The notes below the pieces were generated by a model that was not told where the DNA came from, made no database searches, and saw nothing but the letters and a program-made list of their open reading frames with translations. Positions 56,001 to 64,000 of a stretch of 64,000 nt of DNA are shown piece by piece. Origin of the DNA: Sabethes cyaneus (Eukaryota; Arthropoda; Insecta; Diptera; Culicidae); the NCBI RefSeq assembly GCF_943734655.1, contig NC_071353.1:22834501-22898500 (forward strand), in the 5' to 3' direction. The translations under genes and the position numbers were made by a program. Within the stretch, counting starts at the first letter, position 1. Each line of letters starts with the position of its first letter.

Positions 56001-57055
56001 CCCGATCGTCCACCGGCACTGGTGATGGGTTCGATTTGCTAGACGTGAGAAAAACGTAATGAATTAGGAAATATTTGGAGTGAATTGTACGAAAAAAATC
56101 TGTGTAAAATCTGGTAGGTAAACTGATAAGAAAATCGACGACGACTGCAAATAACCGTTTGTTATTTGCTTATATCGTAGTAGGAAATTTAGCCCAAGGT
56201 AGCTACCGGGTTCCATTGGGCACACTTTGTACTTTGGGAGTAGAAATAGAGAAGATTGCTTTTCCAGTAGCTACAGCCAGCAGTTTTGTGGGAAATTACT
56301 GACTGACTGTATTCCTTACTCAGCAGTTTGCAACTGGGTACCCACGCGCCACGGTTTGATTATCGATTTCGCGTCAGTTCAGTTATAGGCATAGGAAATT
56401 TTGGTCAATTTCATGTACGATATCCCCCAGCAATAGATAACGATGATCGGATTTGTGCGCAAAATTCATTGAATATCTGCCCCCCCGCGTGGGACCTGAC
56501 TTTTATCACAGGAAGTGCATTTCCCGGGTTTTTGCTGCTAACAAAATCAAATGGAACGGTGTAATTGGATAGTTGGTAGACTACACCCTGAACAGGGTTA
56601 AAGTTATAGGAAAAATTCAAAATTTTGTTATTGGTGTTTAGCGGAATAGATGTTTGTGTTTGTCAATAGATGGCTCCAGTAGTACTCGGATAACGACAGA
56701 TAGACGTAAACGAAAGGCTCACTTGTGTCGGACGACATCAGCCAGAGTATTCTTACCGGGTCTATATTCAAAACGACAAGAACCTAACTTAGACATATGG
56801 TAAACAAACCGTTTTGATACATAATGATTTTGTTTTGGTTCCATATACTTTTGGTTGTATGAAAATGTTTAATTTTGTGATTAGAAGATGCCATCGCACC
56901 CGCAGATTTTCTTCTTCCATTCGAAGAAAACGGCGGCTGAAGCGCATTTCATTTAGTGTTACTATTGGCACTTTTGGTGGTCTTGTTATTGACTAATGTT
57001 TTATGGACAGTCTAAAATGTCTCGAGTTCAATTAGTTTTTGAGTTACGCAAAAAA
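56000..57055. other. Unassigned DNA
   Basis: A B-box-like GATGGGTTCGATTTGC at about 56023-56038 may mark a worn SINE. Nothing else is recognised. Confidence 0.35.
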
Positions 57056-58318
57056 TTCTGTTTTATTTGTATGAGAGTCTTTATCCCCCTACCACACGGG
57101 TGAGGGGTCTCAAACTATCATAAAAAAATCCTGTCTCCAAAACCCCCCACATGTCAAATTTGGTTCCATTTGCTTGGTTAGTTCTCGAGTTATGAGGAAA
57201 TTTGTATTGCATTTGTATAGGAGCACCCCTCCCAAAGTGGGGAGGGGTCCTAAATCATCATAGAAAAAATTCTTGCCTCCAAAAACCGCCACATGCCTAT
57301 TTTAGTTCCATTTGATTGATTAGTTCTCGAGTTATGAGGAAATTTGTATTTCATTTCTTTAAGAGCCCCCCCTCCTAAAGTGAGGAGGTGTCCTAATTCA
57401 CCATAAAAAAATTCTTGCCTTCAAAAACCTTCACATGCCAAATTTGGTTTCATTTGATTGATTAGTTCTCGAGTTATAAGGAAATTTGTATTTCATTTGT
57501 ATGGGGGTCCACCCGTTTAAAAGGGGAGGGGTCATAATTCCCCTCCTAAAGACGGGGGGCTCTCCATTCACCATAGGAAAAATTATTGTCTCCAAAAGCA
57601 CCCACATGTCAACTAACCATTCGCTTGGTTAGTTCTCGAGTCATGAAAAAAATTGTATTTCATTTGTATAGATATAGAAGAACCCCTCCCAAAGTGGGAA
57701 GGGATTTCATTTCATTACAGAAAAAATTTTTGCCTCCAAAAACCCCCACATGCCAAATTTGGTTCCATTTGATTGATTAGTTCTCGAGTTATGAGAAAAT
57801 TTGTATTTCATTTCTTCAGGAGTTCCCCCCTCCTAAAGTGGTGAGGGGTTCTAATTCACCATAAAAAATTCTTGCCTCCAAAAACCTTCACATGCCAAAT
57901 TTGGTGCCATTTGATTGATTAGTTCTCGAGTTATGAGAAAATTTGTATTTCATTTGTATAGGACTCCCCCCTCTTAAAGGGGGAGGGGTCATAATTCCCC
58001 TCCTAAAGAGGGGAGGGCTCTCCATTCACCATAAGAAAAATTATTGTCTCCAAAAGCACCCGCATGTCAAATTTGGTTACATTTGCTTTATTAGTTCTCG
58101 AGTTATGCAGAAATTTGTGTTTCATTTGCATGGAAGCCCCCCCTTAGAGGGGAGAGGGGTCTCTAACCATCATAAGAACCTTTCTCGGCCCCAAAAACCC
58201 CTACATGCAAATTTTCACGCCGATCGGTTCAGTAGTTTTCGATTCTATAAGGAACATACTATAAGGAGACAGACATTCCATAAGGAGACAGACAGACAGA
58301 TAGACAGAAATCCATTTT
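57030..58318 (+). repeat. About 140-bp satellite-like tandem array with a GACA tail
   Basis: The word TTAGTTCTCGAGTTATGAGG and variants recur near 57180, 57320, 57463, 57630, 57778, 57920 and 58088. Each is followed by AAATTTGTATTTCATTTGTA, a C-rich then G-rich complementary pair (CCCCTCCCAAAGTGGGGAGG), a TTCTTGCCTCCAAAAACC block and CACATGCCAAATTTGGTTCC. The array ends at 58228-58318 with CGATCGGTTCAGTAGTTTTC, ACAGACAGACAGATAGACAG and AAATCCATTTTAATAGGTAT. The CCCCTCC...GGAGGGG part makes a hairpin in every unit. Confidence 0.85.
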
Positions 58319-58319
58319 A

Positions 58320-59290
58320 ATAGGTATAGGTTATGCAATATCAAGAGGATACTAGTCAAAACACACTTATAGCTAGTTATAAAACCATAATAAAACTGTG
58401 AATAAAGCATATTTATAGTGGTTGCTTATATTACCACGATAAAACTAGTTGGCTGTACTAAGAGACGTGGTACTTGCCGTAAGTGATGTAGCAATACAAT
58501 CTCTCCAATCAAAATGGATCTTATTACGGTTACTTGTCAAACTGCAATAAATCTGTTAGTTTTGCAGAGCTTTTGAAACGGTGAGACCCTGATCAAACAG
58601 ATTTAGTGCTGCTATTATGAAGAATGTTAGAGTTCAACACCAAAATCATTTTTCTATGCGAGGCCATATGACCATATTCTAAAATTCATCAAAGCAAAGT
58701 GTTTTGCAGAAAAAAAAGTTATTATCAATCGGTTTTCCTGTCACAGGAAGCAATTGACTAACTAAATATATTTTCGAATTGATCATATCAATATGCTCGT
58801 TAAAATGTGATGTTACAATTTAATGCGCACATGCTGCAAACCAACGGAGATGGCTCAAAATCTATTAAACATTCTGTATTTTATTATGGTCGCTATAAAT
58901 CAAATCGATCAGGATGATCTGGCAGCAAAACTTTAACTTTAACTTAAGCTTACGATCTGATTCTTAAAGAGGTTATAGAAACGTGCTAAAGGATGGGCCA
59001 CTTGGCTGGAAGGCAGCTTTATAGCGGTTATCAGAAAGTTTTGGAGGAGCTCATAGCTTTATTAGCGGTTTTATGAAATTGGTCATGAAAACCACTAGAA
59101 GAATGTAATAAAACTTAGAATTGTTACTTGAGAGCCGTCCTCCTCGGCTGAACATCACACAGCTAGATAACCCGCAATCTGTCGAGAACTACGGACGCGA
59201 AAACTGCCTTCTTCCGAGGAGTTAGATTGTTCAAACCTCAAAGCTCGGTTCTGACAGTCTGTTCAGTTATCTGAGAGGTGCTAGGCACCC
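58320..59290. other. Unassigned DNA with a short dispersed repeat
   Basis: 58790-58905 is a reverse-complement relative of 50890-51000. No genes recognised. Confidence 0.4.
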
Positions 59291-59670
59291 GTGAAGAAGA
59301 CAAGGGTATAAAAAATGAATGGTTTGATGGGAAATGATAATAAGCGGCGGAGAATAAAATTGCTTGGAAACATTAACTGAGCGTTGCCACTAGGGAGAAC
59401 TTGGTTAAATACCAACGAGCAAGGAGCCAATTGACTACGAGGAGTCAACTCCTGAGAAGTAGAAAGTGCCAAAAGGATGACAGAGATCGTGAAGAATCAA
59501 AACAACTATTCCGAACTAATGACACGCACAAGTTTTACCAGAAGGTGAACCAAACTTGTAAGGGCTGAAACACTCTGAAAACTGACATGTGCAAGGATGT
59601 GGGAGGGAATCTAGTCACAAACAAGCGCGAGGTAGTCGACAGGTGGAATTTCTTCAAGCAGTGCGTGTAA
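59290..59670 (+). pseudogene. Non-LTR retrotransposon fragment (linker region)
   Basis: A shifting + frame reads FYQKVNQTCKG, then TLKTDMCKDVGGNLVTNKRE and VVDRWNFFKQ (about 59535-59660). This is the linker between endonuclease and RT (compare KFYQRLNNL and EILTVDRAVTGRYKQHYDEH in copy A). The upstream part is badly decayed. Confidence 0.65.
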
Positions 59671-59879
59671 CCTGTGATTCTGGTCATAAATAGGTGTATG
59701 GAACTAGAATTGCTGGTATTATGCTGCTTGAGACGCCTCCGTCACTGTTCGCTTTCCGTTCGTACTCTGCCAAATATCATCCACAAAGCCCTCCGATCGA
59801 ATACGGCAAGGGCGCGTATACCCTCCGTGAGCAGCGTCACGCCTCAAGTCCTTAAAGAACTATCGAACAAATGAGGATT

Positions 59880-60345
59880 TCCATTAATAAGGATCCTTCC
59901 ACGTATTTGGTATTCGACGCATTTATTTTTAGCCCAACCTTCCTAAGCTTCGCTTTCAGTCTGGCGTAGATCACCTTCGCCGTCGTGGTAACCCTTGGTG
60001 AGAATCGTGCCTCTCGTTTTGATGTCCGCTCGTCGAATCACCCCCTCAAGAGCGATGTTGAACATCATGCAGGTTAAACCACACCTTGTCTGCCTTGGCT
60101 GGTATCGATCGACTGTATCGCATGCTGCTTTGAAATCAATAAATATGTGATGTGTGGGTACTCCTATTATTTCTCCAATTTTTGTCGGATAGTATAAATC
60201 TGGTACGCAGTGGCGCGAGAACCGTTACCAGTGTTTTTCGGCCATGTTTGTAAAGCTCGGTTGGTAGGCGGTTCTTCTTGGTGGCTTTGTTCGTCTTCAA
60301 AACCCCAATTTCTCGTATGCCTTCTTGGAGATTAGTGCACTGTGG
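59880..60345 (-). pseudogene. Non-LTR retrotransposon fragment (RT), opposite strand
   Basis: The minus strand reads NLQEGIREIGVLKTNKATKK and NRLPTELYKHGRKTLVTVL (60345-60200, RT fingers; compare NNNKAAGKDDIGAEL in copy A), and then ARLKAKLRKVGLKINASNTKY (about 59980-59900), from after motif C. It faces the 59290-59670 fragment, so one copy has been inverted in part or two copies met here. Confidence 0.65.
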
Positions 60346-60349
60346 CATA

Positions 60350-63295
60350 TTTATTTATTTATTTACTATTTGATGGGGTTTTCAATCTGTGGTTGGTTCG
60401 CCCCAAACTGCGGAATATGATCTTTTGATGTTTATTCTTTTTTATCAGTTTTAAGCGGTTATTTAGATCAAAACACTCTTGAGAAATGATCAAGGATATG
60501 AATGTAAATCCGATTAGTCTCAAGAGGTCATTCACCTAGGAAACCGGTTCTTAATTGGGCCAGTTTTGTATTGGCTTTATTTTTCACCCACATGAAACGT
60601 GATAGCTATTGACAAAGGACAGTCAGTTGGACTTTTTTGTGATAAACTGTCAATTTTATTTAAAACGATGCATCACTTCTTATCATGGTTCGAGCGAGCA
60701 CTATCCGACCGAGAGATATTCGCAAGGGATATCTACCTCTTTCTCCGGCCCGGAAATGATTTGACCTCAGAAAAGTGATTTTTCCTTTCGCTTTCCCGTC
60801 GTCGCTTCGGATGTCGTCTCATATCCTGCGAGGTGTGCGTCTCTGCGGGACCAATTTAGCTGATTTCTGTCCTCTTCTAGGTCTCTCGTAGCTGTGTCGA
60901 GTATAAAGACTAGCGACTTGGGCTTGGTCTGGCGGATAGACGACTCTTGACTGTTGTGCCATTTCATCAGACTTTATACTTTCCGGTGAAGTGCGAACCG
61001 ATAAACCGGAATAAGCTGCGAAATACAATTTCTTTGGCTGTTTTTCCTTAGAGCCGTTTGCGTTGCCATACCGTTGAATAATGCAAGAACGATATGTTTT
61101 AGTGCAGCTCTTATAGAAATTACTATATTGCAACGGAAACGAAGAAAATATCAATTTGGATTGAGGAAATGTTGGAGCCAAGTAATTGATTGCCACTTAC
61201 CATTAGATGGGAGCTATTCCAGTACCAGAATCAGTTCAATAAAGTTATAAAGATTGAATAGCAGTTGAATGGAAAAACCAATTCGATAGACCACTTCTAT
61301 TGGATGCTGTTGGCTTCTGCATATGAAATAATATTCCGAGAAACTCCAACCACAAAGCCACATCTTTCCTATTCGGTTTCCATTGCAACCAATACACATA
61401 TTGTGAAAAGTAGCGTATATGAAAGCAAACAATTTTCCTTTGAGAACAATCTACCCACACGTTTTCCACCGTAGCTGTTGGGTGTTTTCAGATTGGATAG
61501 GCGTAAGACTGGTATTTCTTGCCTCGCAAACACACTGCTCGGCTAGGCTGACTGTTTTCTAGGAAACATTGATTCACTGGAGCCCCCACATCAGGAATTT
61601 GATTTATATTGGAATATTTGTATTTTGCTTTCTAATTAGTAATAATTTATTACCTGCACCCCACCGATTGTAATTGCTTCAATTCTTAATTCTAATGCAT
61701 ATGCAATTAATAAATAAATGAATAAATGAATCCATTGTCTTTATAACTGTATCAACATGAACGTCGATTGGCAAATCAGTAGTGATTCAGCAATATAGGT
61801 ATGATAGAGCCCACCCGAACCGCAGCAGCACGCAGCTATCGGTTCGACCTTTGCCCCTCAGATAGGATCGTGCTATACCGCCCGAACGCGTATTGATTTG
61901 TCGATAAAGCACATTACACATTAAATCTCGCTAATTAATAAACGCATCAAATGGTTATCCGAAACACGTAGAGTATTTACGCGAGGCACTCCAGTGATCC
62001 ATCAATCTCTGTCGAGGCGAGTTCCAATTTTACTGCGATTGAACCGTTCGGCTGCGGTGCCGTAATCTGTGCCCACATTAGAAAGACATACCTTATCCTG
62101 TCGCGGTTGGATGATGATATTGAACAATCTAGCAGATCAGTGTCACCATTCGAAAGTGTCACCATTCAGGGCGAAGGCAGGCAGCTGACAACCGGCGACT
62201 AGCAATACATATATCAGTCTAATTAATGGTTGCTACATACCACGGGTACTTTCGGTTCGCTAATTATGAGCTAGTAGAGTCTGTGCTGTGCACTGCACTA
62301 GCCGATGACAAGTCAGGAAATGTCAGACCGAAAGTAAACGAGCGACGCGCGGGCGTGGATGCTCGAACAAGTAACAACAAAACTTCGGCATGTCAGGCGG
62401 CCGATAAGCTGTTGCATGGTGACGAGCGCGGTGTTCCAATTATTTTCCAGTGTGGTCAATGGAATTCAATTATGTATGATGTTTTATTCTGATTTTCATT
62501 AATGGGGACGATAATTGAGTTAATTTTTTTTTAAAATAATGCTGCTGATTAAGTGTATTTTTTGTTTACCGCAACCACTTAATTACTGCTGCAGTTGGTC
62601 AGACATACAATGGAAATTGTTATGAATTCATGACAAAAAAAATGATCAAAATGAATCAATTTGCGTGCGGTTTTTGACCTCACATTAAATCGGCCTGCTG
62701 CATTCCGCTTCCAAGGCATATTCATCAAAAAGCAACAGCTTTACCAGCGAATAGCTTCTCTGGGTGATACAAATCAGGTTTGTTATATTTCCTCCTCAAG
62801 CACAACAATAAAAACCAAATAGAAAAATGAAAATTAAAAAAAGAAATAACAGAATAGGGTGAATTAACCATTGGTGGACCCCTTAGTGGTTGTGTTGGCT
62901 TCTTTTACGAATTATTTTAAACTGGTAACGCTACACATCCAACCCAACAATATTAGTAACTTGTTATTAAGTTAAGTTATTATTTATTTTACATACTAGT
63001 TGAGCCCGCATCTTACGATTCGGAAAATATAAATGTCTGTTCAGAATTCAGAAAACTGCGGATAAATTCCATTGGCCAGTGTTTGCGAAGATGTTTAACC
63101 TTTGAGTGCCTATATTGCATAATATAGCTCTAAGATGTACATAAAAGAGTCATAGCTGGAAACTGTTACAAATAGTTTTTATGGTCGTATTGGATTTTAT
63201 TTAACTGAATAAAAACTTCTGGCTGTTTGCAACATTTATTTAGTCTGATTAGAGTAAAATGTTGCTTAGAAAATCGAATAGCTTAGAAGATCAAT
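60350..63295. other. Unassigned DNA, 2.9 kb
   Basis: Frames up to 125 codons (61196-60819 on minus) and 88 codons (62226-62492 on plus) show no recognisable domain. No repeats of note. It lies 3' of the receptor exon on its sense strand, possibly within the same intron. Confidence 0.4.
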
Positions 63296-63385
63296 AGATC
63301 GTTTGCTATCATTAACTCATTTTTTAGAATTTTGCGACTTGGTCCGGTCTGGTTTAACACCGACCATATGATATCGCGACAAGCA
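63296..63385 (+). repeat. Repeat block shared with 8526-8605
   Basis: TCGTTTGCTATCATTAACTC, TGCGACTTGGTCCGGTCTGG and TTTAACACCGACCATAT match the block after family X copy 1. Confidence 0.55.
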
Positions 63386-64000
63386 ATCGAGTTGAGCAGA
63401 CGAGTCGAGCAGTCGAATCAAGCAGTTGGGTCGAGCAGTCGAATCGAACAGTCAAGTCATGCAGTCAAATCGAGCAGTCTAGTCGAGCAGTTAAATCAAG
63501 CTGTTCAGTCAAGCAGTCCGGTCGAGCAGTTGAGTCGAGTAGTCGAGTCGAGTACTTGAGTCGAGCAGTTCATTCGAGCAGTCTAGTTGAGGAGTCAAGT
63601 CGAGCAGCTGAGTCAAGCAGATCAGTCGGGTAGTCAAGTCGAACAGTTTATTCGAGCAGTTGAGTCGAGTAGTCCAGTTGAGCAGCTGAGTCGAGCAGTC
63701 GAGTCGAGTAGTCCAGTCGAGCAGTTGAGTCGAGCAGTTAAGTCGAGCTGTCGAATCAAACAGAAATCAAGCAGTTGAGTCGAGCAGCCAAATTAAGCAG
63801 TTTAGTCGGCAGTTGAGTCGAGTTCGGCAGTTGAACCAAGCAGTTTATTCGAACAGTCCAGTCGAGCAGTTAAGTCGAGTAGTCCAGTCGAGCAGTTGAA
63901 TCAAATAGTCTAGTCGAGCAGTTGAATCGAGCAGTCTAGTCAAGCAGTCGGATCAAGCGGTTCAGTCGAGCAGTTAAGTCGAACAGTTGAGTCGAGCAGT
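63385..64000 (+). repeat. 13-bp minisatellite running off the right edge
   Basis: Head-to-tail variants of CAGTTGAGTCGAG, about 45 copies in this window, with single-base changes and a few deletions. As 13 is not a multiple of 3, reading through three units gives a 13-residue peptide repeat of the type SSSPVEQLSRAVE in one frame (63332-63559 and 63587-63778). That frame is a by-product of the array and not evidence of a gene. Confidence 0.9.

Noticed and set aside
61977..62165. 62-codon minus-strand frame with protein-like makeup
   Set aside because: Short, no recognisable domain and no matched splice partners; it may be chance.
63332..63778. Repeat-peptide frames of 75 and 63 codons
   Set aside because: Produced by the 13-bp minisatellite; stops break them at random and no start context or splice sites support a gene.
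1..64000. CRISPR arrays, rRNA genes or operons
   Set aside because: The tandem arrays have no constant-repeat/unique-spacer form, and gene structure is that of an intron-bearing animal genome.

Overview
The window looks like a piece of a mosquito nuclear genome, most likely a culicine such as Aedes. The basis is spliced insect genes with long introns, few genes per kb, many tRNA-derived SINEs ending in TTGCTTTGC-type tails, several Tc1/mariner transposase relics of the type common in mosquitoes, R1-type and other non-LTR retrotransposons, and many MITEs. No bacterial, CRISPR or organellar signal was seen. Species assignment is inference from repeat content and gene style.

Three host genes can be supported, all on the + strand. 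(1) A two-coding-exon gene for cytochrome c oxidase subunit 8 at 1234-1589, with an upstream non-coding exon. (2) A three-exon phosphoglycerate mutase gene at 18941-26516, with a TATA plus initiator core promoter near 18619-18652 and a 6.6 kb first intron full of repeats. (3) The first coding exon (38625-39197, 191 codons, TM1-TM4) of an allatostatin-A/galanin-type neuropeptide GPCR. Its second exon is not in the window, so its intron may cover everything from 39198 to the right edge.

The rest is repeat. 2.8-6.6 kb, 13.6-17.2 kb, 7.4-7.9 kb and 59.3-60.3 kb hold decayed copies of one type of non-LTR retrotransposon. The first is interrupted by a ~1 kb insertion (about 5256-6240) that reads as two to three broken ORFs on the opposite strand and that I cannot assign; it may be an old endogenous viral element. 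27.7-29.1 kb and 48.5-49.1 kb hold R1-clade fragments. Mariner-type transposase relics lie at 11.0, 23.3, 34.8, 41.2 and 44.2 kb. MITEs with target-site duplications are at 12.1, 12.3, 21.7, 35.9, 43.1, 50.2 and 51.8 kb; the one at 51.8 kb can be compared with its own empty site a few hundred bases away.

Structural oddities include a three-unit foldback element in the mutase intron (21.0-22.5 kb), a near-perfect 70-base hairpin just before the second mutase exon, an inverted-plus-direct repeat with a tRNA-like body (29.8-30.4 kb), a nest of three levels of repeats (51.7-54.1 kb), a ~140-bp satellite (57.1-58.3 kb), a 38-bp minisatellite (24.6-24.9 kb) and a 13-bp minisatellite that runs off the right edge.
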